A stretch of DNA of 8,037 bases from G039029935 sp039029935 (GTDB taxonomy: Bacteria > Chloroflexota > Anaerolineae > Caldilineales > Caldilineaceae), in the NCBI GenBank assembly GCA_039029935.1, contig JBCCFC010000623.1, positions 1-8,037 of the forward strand, written 5' to 3'. The notes under the pieces are model-generated. The model searched no databases, was not told the origin of the DNA, and saw nothing but the letters and a program-made list of their open reading frames with translations. Shown piece by piece: positions 1-6,084 of this stretch (position 1 is its first letter; every line of letters begins with the position of its first letter). The translations under genes were made by a program, and so were the position numbers.

Positions 1-1
1 C

Positions 2-607
2 TCTGGGAAGGCAACATTGCTAGGGTTATTACAGTCACCCATTGTCGTTGTCTTAGCCATCGTCTTCTTAGGAGAACGGCTCTCTCCTAAACATTGGTTG
101 GCGGGTGTCTTGGTGCTTATCGGCGCATTTTTGATCAATTTTGATGTCGATGCCTTGGCGTTCAATATGAGTTGGGGAGAACTATTGGGCATTATCTCAC
201 CCTTTTGTATTGGTGCGGGCATTGTCACCATGAAGTCGGTTGTAGAAAAAGTAAACCCTATTCAAGTCACAGGGGTAGCCTTGCTGATTGGTGCAGGAAT
301 GCTCTCCTTTTCGCTCCCCATCTTTGATGTCGGGGTACAGCTTGGTGTCTCTGTGCTGTTGGTGATCTTGCTCATGGGCATTGTTCGAGGCACGGCGTGG
401 TTTGTCTATTACACCACATTGCCCCATATCGGGGCATCACGAGCCGCCATCATCTTTGTATCCTACGCCTTCTTTACAGTCATTTTTCAATTAATTATGG
501 TTGCGATTGCACCCGATTTGGGCATTCGGCTACCTGGGAATCTGCTCACAGCCCTCATCGGTGGTATCTTCATTGTGAGCGGCATCGTGGTCATGAACCG
601 TGCATAG
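2..607 (+). CDS. EamA/DMT-family membrane permease, 5'-truncated by window edge (copy 1)
   Basis: This is the C-terminal two thirds of a drug/metabolite transporter superfamily permease. The reading frame is open from base 2, and the first residues (S-G-K-A-T-L-L-G-L-L-Q-S-P) align with residue 98 onward of the complete paralogue at 1608-2504. About 97 residues therefore lie upstream of the window, and the TTG at 17 is not the real start. What remains holds the end of the first EamA repeat, with the typical 'LGERL...HW.AG..L.L.GAFLI' segment, and the whole second repeat with about five further hydrophobic helices. It ends with a short polar tail after the last helix, as in the paralogue. EamA proteins export or import small metabolites; the substrate cannot be read from the sequence. 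Its stop lies three bases from the stop of the convergent phosphoesterase gene, with no terminator between them. Confidence 0.9.
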   Translation, partial: SGKATLLGLLQSPIVVVLAIVFLGERLSPKHWLAGVLVLIGAFLINFDVDALAFNMSWGELLGIISPFCIGAGIVTMKSVVEKVNPIQVTGVALLIGAGMLSFSLPIFDVGVQLGVSVLLVILLMGIVRGTAWFVYYTTLPHIGASRAAIIFVSYAFFTVIFQLIMVAIAPDLGIRLPGNLLTALIGGIFIVSGIVVMNRA

Positions 608-610
608 ATG

Positions 611-1513
611 CTATCGAAATTTTGCCCACCACTCATCAAACGAAAATGGCGTGTCAAACTCGGTGAGCCATGCATCGGTGACAGGCTCAAGCGTGGATGC
701 ATCCGTATCCAGAATGCCAATCCACCCCGGCTGTAATCCAGTGGCTTCTGGATACCAGAGGGCTGAGGAGCGGATGATATTGAGTCCTAAATAGAGCGTT
801 TCGTCATACATGGCTGGCCCTGATAGACAGTGTGCATGACCCGCAACAAGGAAGGGGGGCTTCAAGTGTTCAATTAAACGGGTAATCATCTGTGAGCCAT
901 GTGTATCACCATGATAGCCAATGCTGCTGCCGTACGGTCCCTCATGCGCAATCAGGATATCAATAGACCCCGATTTCCGTGCTAACATGGCGACATATGC
1001 CTCTGGGTCGAACGCAGGTGGGCCTGTTAGCTCCTCAACACCGCCCAAAAAACCAATAGCGAGAGATTGGCCGTTGTTGTCCACGAATTGCAACACTGTG
1101 TTGTCTGGCACATAGCGATAGAAGTTGAAAGGATCAACCTGTGCCGTCCCCTGCATAGCGTTTATCCCACCATCGGGTTCCGTATGCAATGACAGTTGCT
1201 TGAGCCAATCAAAATCTTCATGATTGCCGCGTAGAAAATAAATTGGCGATTTGAACTGGTTGCGTAACGTATGTAACGCCTCTTTTTGCCGACCCCTGAT
1301 CGTCAAAAAACGTGAGAAGTCTCCAATTGCGGGGTCTGCGGCCATGTGACGGACAGAATCCGGGTCCAACTTGGCTAAATCGGGATACGCCCCCAAATCA
1401 CCCGCTTGAATCAATAGATCAAATTGCCGACCGATGCGATTCTGCCAAATGGCAATCGCCGCGAGTGTCTCAAATACGTGTCCGTGTAGGTCTCCAATTA
1501 ACCCGATATACAT
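611..1513 (-). CDS. Calcineurin-like metallophosphoesterase
   Basis: This is a 300-residue, probably cytoplasmic, metal-dependent phosphoesterase; no signal peptide or membrane segment is seen. The full dinuclear metal signature is present in order: G-D-L-H-G-H at 7-12 (D8, H10), G-D at 38-39 (D39), G-N-H-E-D at 96-100 (N97, H98), A-H-E-G at 189-192 (H190) and G-H-A-H at 225-228 (H226, H228). The fold is therefore intact and likely active on a phosphomonoester or phosphodiester, but the substrate is unknown. The ATG at 1513 is preceded by AAGGAG with suitable spacing, so the start is well supported. It lies antisense between two same-direction EamA permeases, with its stop 3 bases from the stop of copy 1. 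It shares a 94-base divergent promoter region with copy 2, so phosphoesterase and permease may be regulated together (inference). Confidence 0.9.
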   Translation of the reverse strand: MYIGLIGDLHGHVFETLAAIAIWQNRIGRQFDLLIQAGDLGAYPDLAKLDPDSVRHMAADPAIGDFSRFLTIRGRQKEALHTLRNQFKSPIYFLRGNHEDFDWLKQLSLHTEPDGGINAMQGTAQVDPFNFYRYVPDNTVLQFVDNNGQSLAIGFLGGVEELTGPPAFDPEAYVAMLARKSGSIDILIAHEGPYGSSIGYHGDTHGSQMITRLIEHLKPPFLVAGHAHCLSGPAMYDETLYLGLNIIRSSALWYPEATGLQPGWIGILDTDASTLEPVTDAWLTEFDTPFSFDEWWAKFR

Positions 1514-1607
1514 TACACATCTCCTTTCCTTCTTCTCTCCTTCAATGGTACAATGCGGCGAATCAAATTCGATTCAACCAACCATTACAACACACATTAT
1601 ATAATTT
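1514..1607. promoter_or_regulatory. Divergent intergenic region with 16-base near-palindrome
   Basis: This spacer separates the divergent phosphoesterase and permease genes. It contains GAATCAAATTCGATTC at 1560-1575, an inverted repeat whose half-sites match at 7 of 8 positions and which looks like a dimer-bound operator. On the plus strand TACAAT at 1549-1554 is a candidate -10 whose start point would fall at or near the palindrome, but its -35 is poor. A perfect TATAAT at 1600-1605 lies only two bases before the permease ATG and so cannot serve that start unless translation begins downstream. On the minus strand TTGTAA with a 17-base spacer to TTTGAT is a weak candidate. The palindrome is seen directly; its role is inference. 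Confidence 0.4.
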
Positions 1608-2504
1608 ATGACATCTACAGTACGGGCAAGTTTTTATGTTCTTCTTGCGGCTACATGTGCCGCATTTAGTTGGATTTTTGCCGAAACGCTGCTCCAGTTC
1701 TATGGAGTTCCACTCATTTGGGCGATTATTTTGTCCAATGTTGCTGGCGGTATAAGCCTGATAGCGTTTTCCATACGGTCTTCCCAACCTTCTGTTTGGA
1801 CCCTAAGCCGCAAGCAGTGGCGTAACCTGATTATCGTCTCTATCTGCCTGTATGTCGCATCGACTCTAGGGAGCTATTATTCTGTATTGCTTATTGGTTC
1901 GGGCAAGTCAACACTCTTGGGGTTACTTCAATCACCCGTTGTGGTCATTTTTGCGATTGTTTTCTTGAGCGAACGGCTACAATCCAAACACTGGATCGCG
2001 GGCGGGTTTATCCTACTTGGTGCATTTTTGATCAATTTTAACCCCAATGCATTTACATTGGAAATTGGTATTGGTGAGTCAGCCCGAATAGCCACGACCA
2101 TCTTTGTTGCTGTTGGTATCATTCTCATGAAACCAATTGTGGCGCAGGTCAATGCAATTCAGGCAACAGGTGTTTCAATCTTGATTAGTGTCATCTTTTT
2201 ATTAATGGCATTGCCACTGTTTGATGTGGAACTTCAATTGAACGTCCCTATTTTTGTGCTGTTGACAATTGTGGGCATCCTACGTGGTCTCTCATGGCTT
2301 CTCTATTATATTGCGCTTCCTGTGATCGGGGTGTCCCGTGGGATCATTCTATTTGGCTCCAATGCCTTCTTTACTGTCCTGTTGCAGGTCGCAGTTGTGG
2401 CGATGCTGCCATTCCTAGGACTCAAACTGCCGTCCAATCTTCTCATGGCCTTGCTGGGCGGGGTCTTTATGCTTGGCGGAATCGCGCTGATGAACCGCTC
2501 ATAG
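1608..2504 (+). CDS. EamA/DMT-family membrane permease (copy 2)
   Basis: This is a complete 298-residue inner-membrane transporter, the usual length for a ten-helix drug/metabolite transporter made of two EamA repeats. Hydrophobic segments lie roughly at 8-28, 35-55, 72-92, 98-118, 128-144, 160-176, 184-206, 213-233, 237-266 and 278-296. Each repeat closes with the family-type 'G.FILLGAFLI' or 'LLGGVFMLGGIALMNR' helix. The ATG at 1608 is the earliest possible start, because an in-frame TAA lies at 1602-1604. No Shine-Dalgarno sequence precedes it, so translation may be leaderless or weak. It is clearly paralogous to the truncated permease at the window start along its whole visible length, including the tail 'MNR[AS]'. 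The GSGKST at 97-102 sits at a helix start and lacks the leading glycine of a P-loop, so it is not an ATP site. The substrate is unknown. Confidence 0.92.
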   Translation: MTSTVRASFYVLLAATCAAFSWIFAETLLQFYGVPLIWAIILSNVAGGISLIAFSIRSSQPSVWTLSRKQWRNLIIVSICLYVASTLGSYYSVLLIGSGKSTLLGLLQSPVVVIFAIVFLSERLQSKHWIAGGFILLGAFLINFNPNAFTLEIGIGESARIATTIFVAVGIILMKPIVAQVNAIQATGVSILISVIFLLMALPLFDVELQLNVPIFVLLTIVGILRGLSWLLYYIALPVIGVSRGIILFGSNAFFTVLLQVAVVAMLPFLGLKLPSNLLMALLGGVFMLGGIALMNRS

Positions 2505-2558
2505 TAGGTTAGGCTAATCCGCAAAATAAATTACCCATTGAAACGCGGAGTTAGCACT

Positions 2559-2786
2559 CTCTATTACACGCAGTAGGCCGAAAAAGTATGAAATAGGGTA
2601 AAAAAAATGTGGAGGCAGCAAGCGAGAAATCAAGAGCGGATTAGGGCATTCTCACACTGGCGAGAACGCCTAAATACGCCGGATTTCAGAGCCATTTCGA
2701 TGATTTCGGCATTTTAACTGTCTACTGCGTCTTTTTTCCCAATTTTTCGGTTCTACCAGAGGTAGATTCTACTGCGTGTAATCTCT
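2559..2786. mobile_element. MITE-like non-autonomous element
   Basis: ATTACACGCAGTAG at 2563-2576 is repeated as its exact reverse complement at 2769-2782, giving a 220-base element with perfect 14-base inverted ends. CTCT flanks both sides (2559-2562 and 2783-2786) as a possible 4-base target duplication. Subterminal inverted pairs CCGAAAAA (2578-2585) and TTTTTCGG (2743-2750) add to the symmetry. Inside are a 9-base stem with one mismatch (2645-2653 with 2662-2670), a small hairpin TCTACC-aga-GGTAGA (2752-2766), and an extra copy of the end motif CTACTGCGT at 2722-2730. A further outer pair, CACTCTCTA (2555-2563) with TAGAGAGTG (2806-2814), lies outside the ends. There is no coding capacity. 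The CTCT flanks sit in low-complexity sequence, so the duplication is only suggestive. Confidence 0.5.
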
Positions 2787-2981
2787 AATGCCGAATTACC
2801 CGTACTAGAGAGTGGCCGCCCCGCAGGTTTTTTTACATTTGGACATATGTTAGATTCCTCGTTGAGTGTCATGGAAAAACAGATTTGTTTGTACGATGTT
2901 CGTAGTATACAGTATCCTATATTTAGAGTCAACGATTTTAAGTGGGCATATGAACGGATGTGTCCCCGAAGCAATCTAAAT
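2787..2981 (+). promoter_or_regulatory. Non-coding leader before PAS remnant, weak promoter candidate
   Basis: No gene is seen here. A possible sigma70-type promoter is TTGTAC at 2889-2894, an 18-base spacer, and TATCCT at 2913-2918. It would start a transcript about 75 bases before the PAS remnant. The -10 is imperfect, so this is a candidate only. The rest is AT-rich and unremarkable apart from the outer inverted repeat shared with the MITE-like element. Confidence 0.2.
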
Positions 2982-2995
2982 AAGGAGAAACGCAA

Positions 2996-3232
2996 ATAAG
3001 CATCCAAAATTTATCGAGTTATGAGCGCATAAACGACCCGTCGATCATTCAATTGCTCGAATCCGCCCCTATCGCCATTCTTGCTATTGATGAAACAGGG
3101 CGTATTGTCTATGTCAATCGTCGGCTAGAGGAGATGTTTGGCTATGCGCCCAGTGAGCTAGACAATCAGGCGATTGAACGCCTGCTGCCTGCACGACTTC
3201 GCACCATCCATGAACAGCACCGCGCTGATTAA
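2996..3232 (+). pseudogene. PAS-domain sensor remnant with ATA in place of the start codon
   Basis: The frame reads a clear N-terminal half of a PAS sensor domain: '...IIQLLESAPIAILAIDE', then 'GRIVYVNRRLEEMFGY', then 'SELDNQAIERLLPARLR', then 'HEQHRAD' and a TAA stop. PAS domains of this type normally continue for another 40-60 residues and lead into a kinase, cyclase or other output module. Here the core strands beyond the F-alpha helix region are missing. AAGGAG lies at 2982-2987, and eight bases later comes ATA-AGC-ATC exactly where ATG-AGC would be expected. The start is therefore probably mutated (ATG to ATA), and no other in-frame start fits the ribosome binding site. Upstream the frame is closed by TAA at 2981-2983. 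Both ends are damaged, so this is most likely a dead fragment. A 78-residue product initiated at ATA cannot be fully excluded. Confidence 0.7.
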
Positions 3233-3239
3233 AACCATC

Positions 3240-3497
3240 ATGACCAACAATCTGTATGACATTCTAAAAGAGATGGGGACGGACCCGACGCCCGAATCAT
3301 TTGCGGATGCGCTGTGGCTGTCCAAGCACGTGCCAGCAACGGAGCCGAATTCTGTCAGCGCGCTTAATATGCCTGATTTATTGTGTAATAGTTCAGAAAA
3401 GTTCCAGGATTCGGGTTATAGTAATCAATCCAAAACTGAAAATCAAAGAATAAACCTCTACACTGACACTGGTAATACAGTTTCCTCATGGACTTAA
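3240..3497 (+). pseudogene. SAV_2336-like N-terminal fragment (tentative)
   Basis: An 85-residue frame starts at ATG 3240, eight bases after the stop of the PAS remnant, and has no recognisable ribosome binding site. Residues 1-40 ('NLYDILKEMG', then 'TPESFADALWLSKHVPA') resemble from memory the N-terminus of SAV_2336-domain proteins, a helical segment of the form '[EF]-[AI]-A-D-x-L-W-L-A' found at the head of multidomain proteins linked to NTP-dependent conflict systems. The remaining ~45 residues are polar and low in complexity, as in the linker that follows this segment in the family, and then a TAA ends the frame. Nothing downstream in any frame continues the family, so a large C-terminal part is missing. 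It could instead be an unrelated small protein. The frame also stays open upstream into the PAS region, but that part is only an overlap with the PAS frame. Confidence 0.4.
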
Positions 3498-3614
3498 GTA
3501 GATGAATTGTGCTCCATGATAATTATTTATGGAAATCGTGTGATGTTGTAGTATGCAGCGGACTGATCAGGGTTATGTTATACGCAGTGGGTGATGGCGA
3601 TGATTTGGGATGAG

Positions 3615-3643
3615 TTGAATGAATTGCGCTTCAATTGTATAAT
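3615..3643 (+). promoter_or_regulatory. Strong sigma70-type promoter for the dioxygenase
   Basis: TTGAAT at 3615-3620, a spacer of exactly 17 bases, and a perfect TATAAT at 3638-3643 form a near-consensus promoter. The transcript would begin near 3650 and carry a leader of about 60 bases. AAGGAG at 3697-3702 ends seven bases before the ATG at 3710. The 3498-3614 stretch upstream has no gene. Confidence 0.75.
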
Positions 3644-3709
3644 AGTAAGCCATTCATTTGTTTGTGGGACGAACCAGTCTCACCTATAGAACCATAAAGG
3701 AGAAAGACC

Positions 3710-4771
3710 ATGAGTGCAACAGCAATCTCAGGAGAAATCAAAGAGTTACGTGTGTCCAATGACGCGATGGATGATGCAGCCGAGTTGCATCGGCGCATGG
3801 ATGGTGAGGGCTATCTGTTTTTTAAGCGACTGCAAGACCCTGATAAGCTGCGGGAATTGCGTCGCGACATGATGAGTGCCATCCAGGAGGCGGGCTGGCT
3901 TGTGGCGGGGACAGACCCGTTGGATGGCATTGCCGATGTGACGACACAATGCACCGAGGGGGATAATGAGTACAGTGCGGGCTATGCCAGAGTGTATAAG
4001 CTCGAATCGTTCCATCGCTCAGGCCATTGGCCCGAGGTCACAGAGATGATGGAGACGATTATGGGACGACCGATTATGCCCCATCCACACAAAGTGGCGC
4101 GCATCTGGTTTCCCAAGTACACTGAACACACCACACCCATCCATCAGGATTTTGTTCATTTCCAAGGCAGCTTTGACAACTTGACCTGTTGGGCACCCGT
4201 TGGCGATTGCCCCAAAGAATTGGGTGGCTTGGCCGTCATTCCTGGTTCGCACAAGGTCAATCGTGTACTGGACCATCACTTTTCGCTGGGTGCAGGTGGG
4301 CTGATTGTGGAGCCGGAGAATCATGAGGAAATCGACCCAGTTTGGCATAGTACAGACTATGAGATGGGCGATACCTTGATTTTCCCTGCGTTGACCATTC
4401 ACGGTGCGCTGCCCAACTATACCGAGGACAAAATGCGTATCTCGCTTGATAACCGCTATCAGGCCGTTGGCGACACGGTGGCCGACCACATGCTGGAGCC
4501 ACATGGACCTTGTCAACTCGGCTGGGACGAGGTCTATGAGAATTGGTCATCCACATCTGATGATTTGAAGTACTATTGGAAACAGCTTGAGAATCCGGTT
4601 GTGCCGCGCGACATGAGCTATGTTGATCAAGGGTTTGCTGAGGCATTGGAACTGGCGCGCACGGGCAATGAACATGCACTGTTCCTGATGCAGCGGACCA
4701 TCAAAAACGGACCCGATACACCTGCTGCAGATGCAGCACGGTTATTGTTAGCCGAACTAGAGGTGGCTTAA
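3710..4771 (+). CDS. Phytanoyl-CoA dioxygenase (PhyH) family Fe(II)/2-oxoglutarate oxygenase
   Basis: This 353-residue soluble protein has the marks of the PhyH family of non-haem iron, 2-oxoglutarate-dependent hydroxylases. The facial triad is visible as H145-x-D147 (in T-P-I-H-Q-D) and the distal H231 (in L-T-I-H-G-A). R243 lies 12 residues after H231, where the arginine that binds 2-oxoglutarate is expected. The 'LGGLAVIPGSHK' turn at 171-182 and 'GEGYLFFK' at 32-39 are also typical. The family couples decarboxylation of 2-oxoglutarate to hydroxylation of a substrate, often a lipid or secondary metabolite; the substrate here is unknown. The length is somewhat above the usual ~280-300, owing to a C-terminal helical tail after residue 275. 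The start is fixed by AAGGAG seven bases upstream and by the promoter at 3615. It is followed by strong hairpins, so it is probably transcribed alone. Confidence 0.88.
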   Translation: MSATAISGEIKELRVSNDAMDDAAELHRRMDGEGYLFFKRLQDPDKLRELRRDMMSAIQEAGWLVAGTDPLDGIADVTTQCTEGDNEYSAGYARVYKLESFHRSGHWPEVTEMMETIMGRPIMPHPHKVARIWFPKYTEHTTPIHQDFVHFQGSFDNLTCWAPVGDCPKELGGLAVIPGSHKVNRVLDHHFSLGAGGLIVEPENHEEIDPVWHSTDYEMGDTLIFPALTIHGALPNYTEDKMRISLDNRYQAVGDTVADHMLEPHGPCQLGWDEVYENWSSTSDDLKYYWKQLENPVVPRDMSYVDQGFAEALELARTGNEHALFLMQRTIKNGPDTPAADAARLLLAELEVA

Positions 4772-4783
4772 CCCATCTTGTTG

Positions 4784-4838
4784 AGATGGTTCAGATAGCT
4801 TCATCGGGGCTGAACCATCTTCTATCCATAATTTTTTC
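4784..4838 (+). terminator. Terminator-like hairpin after the dioxygenase gene
   Basis: AGATGGTTCAG (4784-4794) pairs perfectly with CTGAACCATCT (4810-4820) around a 15-base loop. A run of six T (4832-4837) lies eleven bases later, rather far for a classical intrinsic terminator. The CCATCT at 4773-4778 can also pair with the AGATGG at 4784-4789, so a smaller hairpin competes with the main one. The stem starts 13 bases after the stop codon. Confidence 0.55.
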
Positions 4839-4870
4839 CACAGACATACAATCGAGTAATGTTCTTGAAA

Positions 4871-4915
4871 AAAACGTTCAGTAAGCAGCGAACACCCCTG
4901 CTTACTGAACGTTTT
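4871..4915. terminator. 18-base-pair perfect hairpin, probable bidirectional terminator
   Basis: AAAACGTTCAGTAAGCAG (4871-4888) is the exact reverse complement of 4898-4915, with a nine-base loop between. Its A-rich 5' side and T-rich 3' side give U-tracts on both strands, as in bidirectional terminators. The neighbouring genes point the same way, so the structure would mainly insulate the SDR gene from the dioxygenase transcript. Confidence 0.65.
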
Positions 4916-4978
4916 CTAATTATTGATTAGAATGATGACGTTGTAACCTGAATAAGCGGATATGATGAAAGGAATCGC

Positions 4979-5962
4979 ATGAATCCAACAAAAACAGTAA
5001 TTATCACTGGTGGGAACTCTGGTTTGGGCTACGAGTGCGCAAAGGTGCTTGCTACACAGCACCCAGAATGGCATATCATCATTGCAAGTCGCAGCCAAGC
5101 GCGGATTGACGAAGCCGTCGCACAGCTCAAAACAGAGACAGCGGGCAGTGCTATTAGCGCAATGGTACTGGACCTTGGCTCCTTTGCCTCAATTCGTAGC
5201 TTTGCCGAGCAAGTCAGCGCACAGCTTGCAGAAAACCAATTGCCACCACTGCAAGCCATCATCTGTAACGCGGGTCTATCACCCAGACAAAACCGCCAGA
5301 CCAGTGATGGCATTGACCTCATCTTTGGCGTCAATCATCTAGGGCATTATCTGCTGGTGCATCTGCTATCTAACCAATTGAATCAACCTGGACGTATCGT
5401 CTTTGTGTCGAGTGGTACACACGTCCCCGAACATAAACTGGCACGTCGTCTGGGCATCCCCGTGCCGAAATACACCACCGCACAAAATCTAGCTTACCCT
5501 GATAACGCAGCAGACGCAGACCGCATCAACGCCCCGCCACAGCGATATTCGACCTCTAAGCTCTGCAACATGCTCTGCGCCTATGAATTTTCACGCCAGT
5601 ATCAAGCTGCGGACATGGATGTCGCAGTCTTTGGCATTGACCCCGGATTGATGCCCGGCACAGGCTTGGCTCGTGAAGCACCTGCATGGCTGCTCAAGTA
5701 CATCTTTGTCCCCATCGTCTCGCTCTGCTCCTATTGGGTGGCTGGTATCCGTCTTCCCTATCAGTCAGGGCAGGACCTAGCACGCTTAATCACCGATGAC
5801 GAATTGACAGGGAAAACCGCACTCTACTTTGACGGCCATGAAGAGATACGCAGTTCAGATGACTCCTATGATCTCGACAAGGCCATCGATTTATGGAATA
5901 CAAGCAGTGAGTTGAGTGGCCTGCGTGAAGATGAGACGGTGCTACCGATTTGGATTGGATAA
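4979..5962 (+). CDS. Short-chain dehydrogenase/reductase, protochlorophyllide-reductase-like
   Basis: This 327-residue NAD(P)H-dependent oxidoreductase has a classical Rossmann fold. It shows T-G-G-N-S-G-L-G at 10-17 (dinucleotide binding), an arginine at R38 that favours NADPH, L-D-L at 64-66, C-N-A-G at 96-99, V-N-H-L-G-H at 118-123, V-S-S at 143-145 and the catalytic Y190-x-x-x-K194. Three features point to the subgroup containing light-dependent protochlorophyllide reductase and retinol-dehydrogenase-like enzymes: the length, 'Y-S-T-S-K-L-C-N' around the active site, and 'D-P-G-L-M-P-G-T-G-L-A-R-E' at 221-233. No other chlorophyll gene is in the window, so a true POR role is doubtful and the substrate is unknown. 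AAAGGAA at 4968-4974 supports the ATG at 4979. No convincing promoter was found between it and the hairpin at 4871-4915. No terminator is visible after its stop. Confidence 0.88.
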   Translation: MNPTKTVIITGGNSGLGYECAKVLATQHPEWHIIIASRSQARIDEAVAQLKTETAGSAISAMVLDLGSFASIRSFAEQVSAQLAENQLPPLQAIICNAGLSPRQNRQTSDGIDLIFGVNHLGHYLLVHLLSNQLNQPGRIVFVSSGTHVPEHKLARRLGIPVPKYTTAQNLAYPDNAADADRINAPPQRYSTSKLCNMLCAYEFSRQYQAADMDVAVFGIDPGLMPGTGLAREAPAWLLKYIFVPIVSLCSYWVAGIRLPYQSGQDLARLITDDELTGKTALYFDGHEEIRSSDDSYDLDKAIDLWNTSSELSGLREDETVLPIWIG

Positions 5963-6005
5963 TCATTTTATTGAATCTGATTGAAAGGTCAAGAACGTGT
6001 GTTTA

Positions 6006-6014
6006 TGCTATAAT
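6006..6014 (+). promoter_or_regulatory. Extended -10 promoter overlapped by palindromes
   Basis: TGCTATAAT at 6006-6014 is an extended -10 with a perfect TATAAT. No -35 lies at the ideal spacing; TTGAAA at 5981-5986 is 22 bases away, and extended -10 promoters can do without one. The -10 sits inside the palindrome GCTAT-A-ATAGC (6007-6017), and ATCATGAT (6018-6025) follows directly. These could be repressor sites (inference). The transcript would start near 6021. Confidence 0.55.
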
Positions 6015-6084
6015 AGCATCATGATTATCGCATAGACACATAATCTCATTGCGCGATTGCAAACAAATGGAGGTACATCAATTT

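Noticed and set aside
1896..1913. GSGKST in the permease copy 2, resembling a Walker A P-loop
   Set aside because: The glycine four residues before GK is missing, the segment starts a membrane helix, and copy 1 has SGKAT at the same place. It is the normal EamA helix boundary.
2753..3007. Minus-strand 84-codon frame across the MITE edge and PAS leader
   Set aside because: No domain similarity, no ribosome binding site, and it overlaps an inverted-repeat element. It is probably chance.
3513..3533. Fur-box-like TGATAATTATT upstream of the iron-dependent dioxygenase
   Set aside because: Only the left half matches a TGATAAT-type site, the right half fits poorly, and it lies about 80 bases upstream of the -35 element.
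4019..4516. Minus-strand open frames (165 and 140 codons) within the dioxygenase
   Set aside because: Both lie inside the PhyH-family gene with all its catalytic residues. No domain or ribosome binding site supports them.
6049..6084. TTG start at 6049 or ATG at 6067 for the acidic protein
   Set aside because: Both precede or overlap the GGAGG at 6069-6073, which correctly serves the ATG at 6085.
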